From JAICYJ01 sp035473255 (lineage in GTDB: Bacteria > Actinomycetota > Thermoleophilia > Gaiellales > JAICJC01): a stretch of 64,000 nt of DNA. The stretch's first letter is position 1; every line of letters starts with the position of its first letter. Under the pieces are notes generated by a model. It saw only the letters and a program-made list of their open reading frames with translations, was not told where the DNA came from and did no database searches. Below are positions 18,035 to 27,143 of this stretch, piece after piece. A program made the translations under genes and the position numbers. The stretch covers positions 1 through 64,000 of the forward strand of contig DATIOK010000130.1 of NCBI GenBank assembly GCA_035473255.1. The letters run 5' to 3'.

Positions 18035-19111
18035 ATGCCGCCCGATGAGCTGCAAACACCGTGTCTGGTGGTCGACCTCGACCGTCTCGAGCGGAATCTG
18101 CGCAGCTGGCAGGACGCGGTGGCAGCGCACGGGGTCCGCTTTCGGCCGCACATCAAGACCCACAAGACGCTCGAGATCGCCCGGATGCAGCTCGCGGCCG
18201 GCGCCGCGGGCATCACCACGGCCAAGGTCTCGGAGGCCGAGCTGTACGTCGATGCCGGCTTCGACGACGTGGTCGTCGCCTACCCGGTGGTGGCGGAGCT
18301 GGCCTGTGCGCGGCTGGCGCGGCTGGCTGCGCAGGCGCGCATCGGGGTGAACGTCGAGAACCACGAGGCCGCCCAGCGGCTGTCGAGCGCGGCTGTGGCC
18401 GAGGGCGCCGAGCTGGGCGTCTTCGTCGACCTCGACACCGGCCTCGGCCGCTGCGGCGTGCCCGCGGGCGAGCCTGCGCTGGTCGACGCGCTGGCCGACC
18501 GGGTGCGCGAGCTGCCGGGGCTGCGCCTGCGCGGCATCACCAGCTACCGGAGCATCGGCTACGCCGGCGGGGGCGGCGACGCGGCCGCTTCCGGCCGGGA
18601 GGAGGGCGAGACGGTGGTCGCGGCCGCGCGGCGGCTGGGCCTGGACGAGGCGGCGGCCGGCAGCACGCCCACCGGCCGCGCGGTTGCCGCGGTGCCGGGG
18701 GTGACCGAGGTGCGGGCCGGCACCTACGTGTTCAACGACCTGATGCAGCTGGGGAACGGCTCCGCCCGGCCGCAGGATGTGGCGCTCTCGATCCTGACCA
18801 CGGTCGTCAGCAGCAACCGCGAGGGGCGGGTGACGGTGGACGGCGGGTCGAAGACGTTCTCAGGCGACGTCGTGCTCGACGACGGCGGGCGCATGGTCGC
18901 TCGCAGCGTGGACGGCTCGATCGTGCTTGACGGGCTGACCGAGGAGCACGGCGTCGGGCGCACGTCACGGCCGGTGGCGGTGGGCGAGCGGATCGCGTTT
19001 CATCCCGCCCACGTCTGCACCACGGTCAACCTCAGCGGCCAGCTGTTCGCGGTGCGCGACGGCCGGGTCGAGGCGGTCTGGCCGGTGGCCGCGCGCGGCC
19101 TGCGAACGTAG
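18035..19111 (+). CDS. D-threonine aldolase / D-serine dehydratase-like PLP enzyme
   Basis: The 358-aa protein is a fold-type III (alanine racemase-like) PLP enzyme: an N-terminal TPCLVVDLDRLERNL segment, the PLP lysine in RPHIKTHK (about residue 47), and the metal-binding HPAHVCTTVN motif near the C-terminus (His and Cys as in D-threonine aldolase/DSD1). It likely acts on a D-beta-hydroxy amino acid. It stands alone, convergent with the xanthine dehydrogenase operon, with only 2 bp between the stops. Confidence 0.87.
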   Translation: MPPDELQTPCLVVDLDRLERNLRSWQDAVAAHGVRFRPHIKTHKTLEIARMQLAAGAAGITTAKVSEAELYVDAGFDDVVVAYPVVAELACARLARLAAQARIGVNVENHEAAQRLSSAAVAEGAELGVFVDLDTGLGRCGVPAGEPALVDALADRVRELPGLRLRGITSYRSIGYAGGGGDAAASGREEGETVVAAARRLGLDEAAAGSTPTGRAVAAVPGVTEVRAGTYVFNDLMQLGNGSARPQDVALSILTTVVSSNREGRVTVDGGSKTFSGDVVLDDGGRMVARSVDGSIVLDGLTEEHGVGRTSRPVAVGERIAFHPAHVCTTVNLSGQLFAVRDGRVEAVWPVAARGLRT

Positions 19112-19113
19112 CA

Positions 19114-19581
19114 TCAGCGCTGCGTAGCTGCCGCCTGCACCGCGCGGACGATGCCCGAGTAGCCGGTGCAGCGGCAGAGGTTGCCGGACAGCGCCAGGCG
19201 GATCTCGTCCTCGTCGGGCGAGGGGTTGCGGTCGAGCAGCGCCTTCGCCGAGATCAGCATGCCGGGCGTGCAGAATCCGCACTGGACGCCGCCCTGGTCG
19301 AGGAAGGCCTGTTGCAGCGGGTGCAGCTGACCGTCCTCGCCGGCAAGGCCCTCGATGGTGACGATCTCGCGGCCGTCGGCCTGCAGCGCCAGGTACGAGC
19401 AGGAGTTGACCGGCTGGCCGTCCAGCAACACCATGCAGGCACCGCACTCGGAGTCGTCGCATCCCTCCTTGGCGCCGGTCAGCCCGACCTCGCCGCGCAG
19501 CACCGACAGCAGGTTTCGGCCCGGCTCGATCGCGACCGGGTAGGCGCGGCCGTTCACGTTCAGGGTGGCGTCGTACCTCAT
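19114..19581 (-). CDS. Xanthine dehydrogenase family [2Fe-2S] subunit
   Basis: The 155-aa small subunit carries both iron-sulfur motifs: a plant-type ferredoxin loop (GCDDSECGAC...NSCSYL) and the helical-domain pair CGFC...CRCTGY. It passes electrons from the molybdenum centre to FAD. The ATG overlaps the TGA of the FAD subunit (ATGA), and a strong GGAGGAG site lies upstream. Last gene of a three-gene operon. Confidence 0.93.
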   Translation of the reverse strand: MRYDATLNVNGRAYPVAIEPGRNLLSVLRGEVGLTGAKEGCDDSECGACMVLLDGQPVNSCSYLALQADGREIVTIEGLAGEDGQLHPLQQAFLDQGGVQCGFCTPGMLISAKALLDRNPSPDEDEIRLALSGNLCRCTGYSGIVRAVQAAATQR

Positions 19582-20495
19582 GGTGCTCCTCCGTTGACCG
19601 CACCGTGGAGGGCGGGGCTGGCTGGGATCGGGAACCGCCCGCCGCGGGCGCGGGCGATCGCGGTGCTGATCGCGCGCCGGGTCAGCACGGCGGCCATCGC
19701 CCGCCGGTAGTCGGCCGAACCGCGCACGTCGGAGATCGGCCGCGAGGCGCCCGCCGCGGCATCCGCCGCCGCCTGCACGGCGGCGTCCGAGGCGTCGCTG
19801 CCGTTGAGGGCCTGCTCGGCCTCGGCCACGCGGTGGATGGTGGGCGCCAGAGCGGTGATGGCGATGCGCGCATCGCGCACGGTGCCGCCGTCGAGCGTGA
19901 CCACCGCGGTCGCGCCCACGATCGCGATCTCCATCTGGCGGCGGTACTCGAGCCGCGCGTAGCAGCTGCCGGTTCCGTCCTTCGGGGCGGGGATGGCCAG
20001 CTCGGTCAGCAGCTCGCCGGGCTCGGCCACGGTGCGACCGGGGCCGGTCAGCAGGTCGGCCAGCGCCACCCGGCGGGTGCCCGACGCCGAGCGCAGCGTG
20101 GCGATCGCGTCGAAGCAGATCAGCGGGCCGCCGGTCTCCATGGCCGGCGAGGCGTTCATGACGTTGCCGCCGATGGTGCCGGCGTTGCGGGTGGCGTGGC
20201 TGCCCACGATCGCGGATGCGTCCGCCAGGGCGGTGAACAGCTCGCATACGGTGCTCGAGGCGACGAGGTCGGCGTGGGTGGCGAGCGCGCCCAGCACCAG
20301 CCCGCCGTCCTGTTCCCGGATCCCGCGCAGCTCGGACACGCGGTGGATCGCGACCAGGGCGTCCGGCAGCGGCGCCTTGCCGCCGCGCGCGCCGACCACC
20401 AGGTCGGTGCCGCCGGCGATCGGCCGCGCGCCGGCGGCCATCGCCTCCAGCGCCTCGTCGACCGAGGTGGCGGCCGTGTAGCTCTGCGCGCTCAT
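19578..20495 (-). CDS. Xanthine dehydrogenase family FAD-binding subunit
   Basis: The 305-aa medium subunit has the FAD-binding signature ARPIAGGTDLVVGARGG and SHATRNAGTIGGNVMNASPA of the CO dehydrogenase flavoprotein family, then the C-terminal domain. The ATG at 20495 overlaps the stop of the large subunit (ATGA), which fixes the start and shows translational coupling on both sides. Confidence 0.93.
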   Translation of the reverse strand: MSAQSYTAATSVDEALEAMAAGARPIAGGTDLVVGARGGKAPLPDALVAIHRVSELRGIREQDGGLVLGALATHADLVASSTVCELFTALADASAIVGSHATRNAGTIGGNVMNASPAMETGGPLICFDAIATLRSASGTRRVALADLLTGPGRTVAEPGELLTELAIPAPKDGTGSCYARLEYRRQMEIAIVGATAVVTLDGGTVRDARIAITALAPTIHRVAEAEQALNGSDASDAAVQAAADAAAGASRPISDVRGSADYRRAMAAVLTRRAISTAIARARGGRFPIPASPALHGAVNGGAP

Positions 20496-22765
20496 CGCTG
20501 CATCGCCTCCCACACCCGCGCCGGGGTCATGGGCAGCTGGTGCACGCGCGCGCCGGTGACCTGAGCGATCGCGTTGGCGATCGCGCCCGGAGTCGGCACG
20601 CAGGGCGGCTCACCGATGCCCTTGGAGCCATTCGGGCCGCCGGCGCCGGGCTTGGTCGGAGAGTCCACCCAGCCGATGTGGATCGGCGGCGAGTCGCTCG
20701 CCGTCTGCAGCTTGTAGTCGAGCAGGTGCGGGTTCAGCTGGCGCGCGTCCTCGCCGATCAGCGACCCCTCCAGGGTGGCCATGCCGATGCCCATGACGAC
20801 GCCGCCCTCGACCTGGCCGTTGGCGCCGATCGGGTTCAGCACGCGTCCCGACTCGTGCACCGCGGCCACCTCCAGCACCCGCACGACGCCGGTCTCGCGA
20901 TCGACCTTGCAGCGCACCGCATGCGTGATGAAAGTGGGGGCGAGGAACGATTCCATTCCCAGCCGGCCGGTGCACCCAGCCGCGTCTGAGGCGGGCATCT
21001 CCGGCACCGCGTCGGCGCCGCGGCCGAGCAGCAGGGTGCTGCCGTGGGCGGCCTCGGCCAGCTCCGGGATGGTGACCGACTTGGTGGGCGACCCCTTCAC
21101 CGAGACCGCGCCGTCCTTCAGCTCCAGGTCGTCGCGGTTGGCTTCCAGCTGCTCGGCGGCCAGGTCGAGCAGCTGCTCACGCACGTCGTTCGCGGCGGCC
21201 ATCACCGCGCGGCCGTTGTTGAAGGTGGTCTGTGAGCCGGACGCGCCGGAGTCGAACGGGCCGGCGTCGGTGTCCTGATACAACAGCGAGAAGCTCTCCG
21301 GCTCCATGCCCAGGATCTCCGCGGCCAGCAGCGGCAACGCCATCACGGCGCCGGTGCCGCACTCCTGTGCGCCGGTGATGATGGTGGCCGACCCGTCGCC
21401 GTTGATCTTCACGTAGGCGCCGGAAGCGATGCCGAACGACGGCCACCAGCCGACGGCGACGCCGATCGCCTCGTCCTCGGTCAGTTCCTTGCCGTAGCCA
21501 ATCAGCTCCACCGCCCGCTCCAGCGTCTCCGCGGCGCCGATGTCCTCGAACACCTGCCGGGTGGGCCCCTCGTCGCCGTTCTTGACGATGTTGCGGCGGC
21601 GGAACTCGACGGGGTCCATGCCCAGCTGCCCGGCCACCGAGTCCATGTGCTGCTCGAGCGCCCAGCAGGCCTGCGGGGCGGTCGGGGCGCGCACCGAGCC
21701 GGAGGGTGTGGTGTTCGTGTAGGCCAGGCTGGCATCGACGAAGACGTTCTCGATCTTGTACGGGCCGGCCGCCATCATCGCGGCCAGCTGCGGGAAGAAT
21801 GGCGCATCGGCGCTGTAGGCGCCGTTGTCCAGGATCAGGCGGCCGCGGCGGGCAACGATGCTGCCGTCCCTGCGCACGCCGGTCTCCAGCTCCAGCACCT
21901 GTCCCTCGCGGCGGTGATCGGGGGCGAGGAACTCCTCGCGGCGCGAGAACACCAGGCGCACGGGGCGCTGAGCGACGCGGGCCAGCGCTGCCACCTGAGC
22001 CTCGTAGTGGAACTCGCACTTGCCGCCGAACCCTCCGCCCAGGTGCGGCACCACGATGCGAACGTGCGCCTCGGGCAGCTCCAGGGTGGTGGCCACGCCG
22101 CTGCGGGCGATGAACGGCACCTGGGTCGACGACCAGATCGTGACCCGGTCTCCCTGCCACTGCGCGACCACGGCATGGGGCTCGATCGGCACCGCGTGGG
22201 ACATGTCGGCGACGTAGCGCTCCTTGACGACGATGTCCGCCTCGGCCATGCCCTTGTCAGGATCACCCTTGAGGATCGTCGAGCGCGAGCAGTCGTTGCC
22301 CTCGCGGACGACATCCTCAGAGGCTCCGTACGACGCCCAGTCCTCGTGCAGCAGCGGTGCCCCGGGCTCGAGGGCTGCCTCGACATCGCTGACGATCTCG
22401 AGCGGCTCGTAGTCGACCTCGATCAGCTCGACGGCGCGCTGGGCGATCTCATCCGTGAGTGCGGCCACCGCCGCGACCAGCTCGCCCTCGTAGCGCACCT
22501 TGTGCTTGGCGAACAGCCGCCGGTCCTGGACAAACGGCCCGTAGCGGACGTCGGGCACGTCCTCGTGCGTGATCACGGCGAACACCCCCGGCAGCGCCTT
22601 GGCATTGGAGGTGTCGATGCGCGTGATGCGGGCGTGGGCGTGGTCGGAGTAGCGGAACTTCGCCTGGAGCATGCCGGTCATGTCCAGGTCGGCGGTGTAG
22701 CGCCCAAGGCCGGTCACCTTGTCCTTGCCGTCCTGCCGGATGAACGGCTTCTCTGCTGTGGCCAA
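20492..22765 (-). CDS. Xanthine dehydrogenase family molybdopterin-binding subunit
   Basis: The 757-aa large subunit binds molybdenum cofactor: GGGFGGKCEFHYEAQVA, the SGSVRAPTAPQACWALEQ segment at the cofactor loop, and the catalytic Glu in NGSKGIGEPPCVPTPGAI. It lacks the CO dehydrogenase form I cysteine loop (AYxCSFR), so it is an aldehyde, purine or N-heterocycle hydroxylase rather than a CO dehydrogenase. An adenine deaminase in this window makes purines a reasonable but unproven substrate. TTG at 22765 is chosen because AAGGAG lies 6 nt upstream; a TTG 15 nt earlier would overlap that site. Confidence 0.9.
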   Translation of the reverse strand: MATAEKPFIRQDGKDKVTGLGRYTADLDMTGMLQAKFRYSDHAHARITRIDTSNAKALPGVFAVITHEDVPDVRYGPFVQDRRLFAKHKVRYEGELVAAVAALTDEIAQRAVELIEVDYEPLEIVSDVEAALEPGAPLLHEDWASYGASEDVVREGNDCSRSTILKGDPDKGMAEADIVVKERYVADMSHAVPIEPHAVVAQWQGDRVTIWSSTQVPFIARSGVATTLELPEAHVRIVVPHLGGGFGGKCEFHYEAQVAALARVAQRPVRLVFSRREEFLAPDHRREGQVLELETGVRRDGSIVARRGRLILDNGAYSADAPFFPQLAAMMAAGPYKIENVFVDASLAYTNTTPSGSVRAPTAPQACWALEQHMDSVAGQLGMDPVEFRRRNIVKNGDEGPTRQVFEDIGAAETLERAVELIGYGKELTEDEAIGVAVGWWPSFGIASGAYVKINGDGSATIITGAQECGTGAVMALPLLAAEILGMEPESFSLLYQDTDAGPFDSGASGSQTTFNNGRAVMAAANDVREQLLDLAAEQLEANRDDLELKDGAVSVKGSPTKSVTIPELAEAAHGSTLLLGRGADAVPEMPASDAAGCTGRLGMESFLAPTFITHAVRCKVDRETGVVRVLEVAAVHESGRVLNPIGANGQVEGGVVMGIGMATLEGSLIGEDARQLNPHLLDYKLQTASDSPPIHIGWVDSPTKPGAGGPNGSKGIGEPPCVPTPGAIANAIAQVTGARVHQLPMTPARVWEAMQR

Positions 22766-22771
22766 CGCGAG

Positions 22772-22777
22772 CTCCTT
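22772..22777 (-). promoter_or_regulatory. Ribosome-binding site AAGGAG deciding a TTG start
   Basis: Six nucleotides before the TTG at 22765 of the molybdopterin subunit; it lies inside the longer open frame, so the longer start is unlikely. Confidence 0.55.
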
Positions 22778-22849
22778 CAATCGAGGCGGGGGTTGATACT
22801 ACGTGAGACGGGGCGACCGGAAAAGCCGGAGCCGGGCTGATGCCGTCTG

Positions 22850-24106
22850 TTACGAGCCGGGCGTGGCCAGGTCGATGCGGGTGAAGGAGGCGCGGCCGGC
22901 GGCCTCCCGTACCGACCACAGCTGGTCTGGGCGGATCGAGAGCAGCGCGTTCTGGTCGGGCAGCGTGATCGCGGCGCCGGCCAGGCGGTTCACCGATGGG
23001 TCGAGCTCGCGGACGCCCTGGCCCGCGATCGCCAGCCAGATCGCGCCTGCGGCGGCGGCCATGGCGGAGGCCGGTGCCGGCAGGGCGATTATCTGCGGGG
23101 CGCGGCCGGGCGGGCCGTCGAAGCGGAGCAGCTGTGGACGTCCGTCGCGGGTGCCCGCGACCCACACGGCGCCGGCTCCCGCTGCGATCACGCTGGGGAC
23201 GAGCCCGGACAGCCGGGTCGCTCCCAGCACGTGGCCGTCCGCGGCGCTGAGCGCAATGATCGAGGACGCGGTCAGCGCCCACACCCGCCGGCTGCTGCCG
23301 GCGATCGCCAGCACGCCGGTCACCGGGGTGAGGGTGGCCCGACCATTGTCGATGCGGGCAACGCCGCCGGCCAGCGCCACCCAGATCTGGCCATTCGCGA
23401 CCAGCGGCGCGCAGGACGTGGCTGGAGTCGAGCAGCCGGCGACGCCGGGCAGCGGCAGGCGCGACTGAACCTTGCCGGAGCCGCGGTCGCGGAAGACCAG
23501 CTCGGCGCCCGCGGGGCCGTTCACCAGCAACATCAGTGAGCCGCCGGACACGGCCACCCCCAGCGCGGGGCGGACGGAGGCGAAGGTGTAGTTGACCGAG
23601 CCGTCGGTCGCCGCCAGCCGCGTGACGGAGCCGCCGGCGGCCTGGTACCAGAGGCCACCGTTGCCGGCGGCGGCGACGGCGATGCCGTGAGCAGCCGGGG
23701 CGGTGGCGGCGACGGTGGTCGAGACGGTGAAGGCGGGCGGACGCCGGCTGACGGCGGGGGCCGGTGCGGAGCCGCCCGAATCGCCCTGCAGCCACATCAC
23801 CAGGCCGATCACGGCGGCGACCACGATCGGGAGCATCAGCGCGGCGATCGCCAGCCGGCCGGCCCGGCGGCGGTCGCGGGCGACGCGGTCGCGGGCGGGC
23901 GCGCGCACGACCGCGGGGGCCTGTTGCGGGACGGGTGGTGAGGGCGGCACCTGGCCGGTCGTGGGATCGATGCGGAGCCCGTGCTCGGAGGTCTCACGGG
24001 CGGTCAGCAGCGCGAAGCGAGGGTCGTCGACGTGTTCGACCACCAGATCGCCTCCCGGCTCGGGTGCCCGCGCCGCGGGCGGTTCACGCGGATCCGTCAC
24101 GAGCAT
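22850..24106 (-). CDS. Single-pass membrane protein with extracytoplasmic beta-propeller-like repeats
   Basis: The 418-aa protein has a proline-rich cytoplasmic N-terminus (about 80 residues), one membrane helix (about 85-106, LAIAALMLPIVVAAVIGLV) and an outside domain with repeated short strands of the form GGLWYQ, GQIWVAL, RRVWALT, GAVWVAG, GAIWLAI and DQLWSV. This is a propeller-like repeat pattern (about six blades, each with a W). One disulfide is possible (GCSTPATSC). Ligand and role unknown; it is not obviously part of the xanthine dehydrogenase operon 84 bp downstream. Confidence 0.75.
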   Translation of the reverse strand: MLVTDPREPPAARAPEPGGDLVVEHVDDPRFALLTARETSEHGLRIDPTTGQVPPSPPVPQQAPAVVRAPARDRVARDRRRAGRLAIAALMLPIVVAAVIGLVMWLQGDSGGSAPAPAVSRRPPAFTVSTTVAATAPAAHGIAVAAAGNGGLWYQAAGGSVTRLAATDGSVNYTFASVRPALGVAVSGGSLMLLVNGPAGAELVFRDRGSGKVQSRLPLPGVAGCSTPATSCAPLVANGQIWVALAGGVARIDNGRATLTPVTGVLAIAGSSRRVWALTASSIIALSAADGHVLGATRLSGLVPSVIAAGAGAVWVAGTRDGRPQLLRFDGPPGRAPQIIALPAPASAMAAAAGAIWLAIAGQGVRELDPSVNRLAGAAITLPDQNALLSIRPDQLWSVREAAGRASFTRIDLATPGS

Positions 24107-24150
24107 CCACTGTACAAACCACCTCGGCTAGCGCGGCCGCAGCGGACCGG

Positions 24151-24156
24151 TAGGAT
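24151..24156 (+). promoter_or_regulatory. -10 hexamer TAGGAT
   Basis: Seven nucleotides before the ATG at 24164; it supports this start against a longer open frame reaching 23981. Confidence 0.5.
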
Positions 24157-24163
24157 CTGCCGC

Positions 24164-26152
24164 ATGCATTCCTCTTACGCCCTTGACGCAAGCGATTTTG
24201 CCGTCGAACGGGACGGCAAGCAGCAGCCGCTGTCCGAACTGTGGCCGGGCGGATACCAGCCCGGCGACCGGCTCGGCGTCGTGCTCGCCCAGCCGATGGA
24301 CGCCGTCGGCTGCTCCAACCTGATCTGCGCGACCATCACGCTGTTCTACGACTACATGCGGGCCACCCTCGGCACCGGCAACTTCTTCCGCTACTGCGAT
24401 ACCTACTTGTTCGGCGTTGGCTGCGAGGCCGGCGACTTCAACCAGCTGGACATCTGGCCGCTGCACAAGTGGGTGACGATTCTGAACCCGACCACCGAGG
24501 CGCTACTGGAGGCGGTCAACGACCGCAAGGTCAACCTGCTGGCGATCCCCGAGACGGGCGCGCGCTGCCGCGGCGAGGTGGTGCTCTCGACGTGGAACGC
24601 CTATCTGTCGCACGTGAAGTCGGTCGTGACGTACTCGCCGCGCACCGGCGTGGCGCGTGACTCCGACGTGCACCTGGTCGGAAACCGCGTGGTCGAGAGC
24701 TACGTGGAGCAGGCGATCTTCACGACGCCGGGGCTGGACGCCGGGTTCCAGGCCAAGCTGCGGCGGCTGCGGCGCAACATCGACCGGGAGGAGAAGCAGC
24801 CGGTCGAGGGCTACCGCACGCTGGCCGGGCCGGCGCAGGCGCGGGCGCTGCTGGGCGTGACCCAGGTGCTGCCGCCCGGCCACCAGGAGCTGACGCGGCG
24901 CGCGACCCCGACGACGATCATGCCCGTGGAGGTGCCGATGCCGGCCCTCGACGGCGACGCGGCCCCTTTTGACATCGCCGCCGCCGCGGCGCTGCAGGTC
25001 GATCGGCCGGCACCGTCCGGCGCCTACCCGGACGGGCTCCTGCGAACGGGGTTCGACGGTATCCAGCGGCGGCTGGGCGGCAACTTCGCGGAGTGGGAGG
25101 GCTGGGACTGGATCTCGGACTTCGGCGACCCGATCGCCGAGCACCACACGGTGCGCGAGGCGGTCGGCATCTGGGACGAGTCGCCGCTTCGCAAGTGGTT
25201 CTTCAGGGGCACGAAGGCGATGGCGGCGGTCGACTACTGCTTCACGGCCGACATGGCCGGCCTCGAGGCGGGGCAGGCGCGCTACGCGCCCTTCGTGGAC
25301 GCACAGGGCAGGATGCTGGGCGACGGCGTCGTCTTCCGCGGCGACGACCCCGAGAACGTGCTGGTGGTGACGGCGCTCGACACCGACGCCGACCACTTCC
25401 GCCGGATAACCGGCGACTTCGGGATCGAGATCACGGAGCACACGATGGAGATGCCGCACCTGCAGGTGCAGGGGCCGCGCTCGCGCGAGCTGCTGTCCGC
25501 CGTGACCGACGCCGACGTCGCCGGACTGCGGTACTTCCGGTTCCTGACGGAGCCGGTCTCGGTCTGCGGTGCGCCCTGCTACGTGGCCCGCACCGGCTAC
25601 TCGGGTGAGCTCGGCTACGAGGTGTTCTGCGAGCCGGGCGATGCGGAGCAGGTCTGGCAGGGGCTGCTCGACCAGGGCGCCGCGATGGGCATCCGGCCCT
25701 ACGGGCTGGCGGCGGTCGAGAGCCTGCGGATCGAGGCCGGGCTGATCTTCATCGGCTTCGACTACTTCCCGGGCGTGACATCGCCCTTCCACGTCAACCT
25801 CGACCGCATGATCAAGCTGGACAAGGGCGACTTCCATGGCAAGCAGGCGTTGCAGGCGGAGCTCGACGCGGGCATCACGCACCGCATGGTGACGCTCGTG
25901 ATCGCCGGTGAGGACGCGCCCGACTACAACACGCCGGTGCTCTCGAACGGGCGCGGCGTGGGCAAGCTGACATCACCCAGCGCGGGACGCTCGCCGACGG
26001 TGGACAAGCTGATCGCGATGGCCTGCATCGAGGCGGACCTGGCCGAGGTGGGCAGGCAGGTCGAGGTGACGCTGCCCGACGGCCGGCTGGTGCCGGCGCT
26101 GGTCGACCAGTTCCCGATCTACGACCCCGAGAAGTCGCGACCGCGCTCCTAG
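24164..26152 (+). CDS. GcvT-family aminomethyltransferase with long unrecognised N-terminal domain
   Basis: The 662-aa protein has two parts. From about residue 290 it is a folate-dependent aminomethyltransferase: VGIWDESPLRKWFFRG, RTGYSGELGYEVFCEP (folate loop) and YGLAAVESLRIEAG, then the C-terminal beta-barrel with GKLTSPS. The first 270 residues, including a cysteine-containing stretch around residues 50-90 and a STWNAYLSHVKSV segment, match no family I know. Normal GcvT is about 365 aa. The substrate may be glycine, dimethylglycine, sarcosine or another methylated donor. No gcvH or gcvP is nearby, so it is unlikely to be the classical T protein. Confidence 0.8.
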   Translation: MHSSYALDASDFAVERDGKQQPLSELWPGGYQPGDRLGVVLAQPMDAVGCSNLICATITLFYDYMRATLGTGNFFRYCDTYLFGVGCEAGDFNQLDIWPLHKWVTILNPTTEALLEAVNDRKVNLLAIPETGARCRGEVVLSTWNAYLSHVKSVVTYSPRTGVARDSDVHLVGNRVVESYVEQAIFTTPGLDAGFQAKLRRLRRNIDREEKQPVEGYRTLAGPAQARALLGVTQVLPPGHQELTRRATPTTIMPVEVPMPALDGDAAPFDIAAAAALQVDRPAPSGAYPDGLLRTGFDGIQRRLGGNFAEWEGWDWISDFGDPIAEHHTVREAVGIWDESPLRKWFFRGTKAMAAVDYCFTADMAGLEAGQARYAPFVDAQGRMLGDGVVFRGDDPENVLVVTALDTDADHFRRITGDFGIEITEHTMEMPHLQVQGPRSRELLSAVTDADVAGLRYFRFLTEPVSVCGAPCYVARTGYSGELGYEVFCEPGDAEQVWQGLLDQGAAMGIRPYGLAAVESLRIEAGLIFIGFDYFPGVTSPFHVNLDRMIKLDKGDFHGKQALQAELDAGITHRMVTLVIAGEDAPDYNTPVLSNGRGVGKLTSPSAGRSPTVDKLIAMACIEADLAEVGRQVEVTLPDGRLVPALVDQFPIYDPEKSRPRS

Positions 26153-26162
26153 CCGGCCGTAA

Positions 26163-26174
26163 GCCGCCTTCGGC
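26163..26174. other. Small hairpin after GcvT gene
   Basis: GCCG-CCTT-CGGC, 11 nt after the stop; weak terminator candidate without U tract. Confidence 0.3.
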
Positions 26175-26199
26175 GATCTGTCAAGCCCGGGCCGAGGCG

Positions 26200-26212
26200 G
26201 GTGTCAAACACC
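26200..26212. repeat. Isolated copy of the GGTGTTTGACACC motif (minus strand)
   Basis: Reads GGTGTCAAACACC on the plus strand. The same 13-mer is found at 40327-40339 and 53719-53731 inside the 134-bp repeat; the 12-mer GCGGTGTTTGAC is shared by all three locations. The rest of the 236-bp gap (26153-26388) holds nothing else I can name. Confidence 0.5.
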
Positions 26213-26388
26213 GCTCCATACCCCGTGAAGCGTTCGGCCCGGATTCGCCACATCCGCGGGGATCGGGGTGACAGGCGTTCGTGGCAGCTCCGGGGTTTCG
26301 GGCCGACCCGGGCTCAGAGCCCGACTCGGCGGGCGCGGCACCCTGTTGCCGAATTGGCACCGGTCGGGTCGTGAAAGAATCAGGCCGG

Positions 26389-27141
26389 ATGGGCTCGTCT
26401 GACTCACCGATCGTCGTGATTGCATCCGGATTCGGCGGCGTGGCCGTGTGCGATGCGATCGTGCGGCTGTTGCCCAAAGAGGACACGGTGCTCCTGGCCG
26501 ACCACGCCTACGCGCCCTACGCGCGTCGCCGGTCCGCCGTCGTGGTCGACCGGCTCACACGCCTAGCCTGCGACGTCGTCGCCGAGCGCCGGCCCAAGCT
26601 GGTGGTGCTGGCCTCCGCCCAGGGCTGCGCCGACGCCCTCGAGCCGATCCGCACCCGGTTGGCGCCGGTGCCCGCGATCGGCATCGACGGCATCGTCCCG
26701 CAGGCCGCCGCCCGCTCGGCCTCGGGCCGCATCGCCTTCATGACCGGCGCGGGCTGCCTGCGCGGTGGCCAGCTGGCCCGCGCGCTCAAGCGCGAGCGCG
26801 GCGGCGGCCGGGTGACGTGGTCGGCCGTGCCCGGTCTGCGCGAGCTGGTCGAGTCCGGCCGTGACCCAGGCTCTGCCGTCGCCGCCGAGGTGGCCACGCT
26901 GCGGGCCGCCGGGGTCGACGCGATCGCGCTCGGCTGCCCACACGCGAGCGCCGTCGCCGCGCAGGTGAAGCTGGCCGCCGGCGAGCAGGTGGCGGTGGTC
27001 GACTCGGCCGCGCTGGCGGCGGAGCGGGTGCGCCGGCTGCTGATGCGCGGGGGTCTCACGACGCGGCGCCGGCGCCCCGGTCGGCGGGAGCTGATCAGCA
27101 CCGATCCTGCGGCCGGTCAGGCCGGGCTCGCCATCCGCTGA
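26389..27141 (+). CDS. Asp/Glu racemase-fold protein, probably not a functional glutamate racemase
   Basis: The 250-aa protein aligns by eye with MurI: IVVIASGFGGVAV replaces the usual DSGxGGL, LVVLASAQGCADAL sits at the first catalytic CNT motif without its cysteine in place, GRIAFMTGAGCLRGG matches the middle of the fold, and IALGCPHAS keeps the second catalytic cysteine, followed by VVDSAALA. The first acid/base Cys and the Asp of the DSG motif are missing, so racemisation is doubtful. It may be a regulatory or repurposed member. The ATG at 26389 begins just before the first strand. Confidence 0.72.
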   Translation: MGSSDSPIVVIASGFGGVAVCDAIVRLLPKEDTVLLADHAYAPYARRRSAVVVDRLTRLACDVVAERRPKLVVLASAQGCADALEPIRTRLAPVPAIGIDGIVPQAAARSASGRIAFMTGAGCLRGGQLARALKRERGGGRVTWSAVPGLRELVESGRDPGSAVAAEVATLRAAGVDAIALGCPHASAVAAQVKLAAGEQVAVVDSAALAAERVRRLLMRGGLTTRRRRPGRRELISTDPAAGQAGLAIR

Positions 27142-27143
27142 GG

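Noticed and set aside
20492..22765. Carbon monoxide dehydrogenase (coxL) assignment for the molybdenum subunit
   Set aside because: The form I AYxCSFR loop is missing and the loop reads SGSVRAPTAPQ, so a broader xanthine dehydrogenase family label is used.
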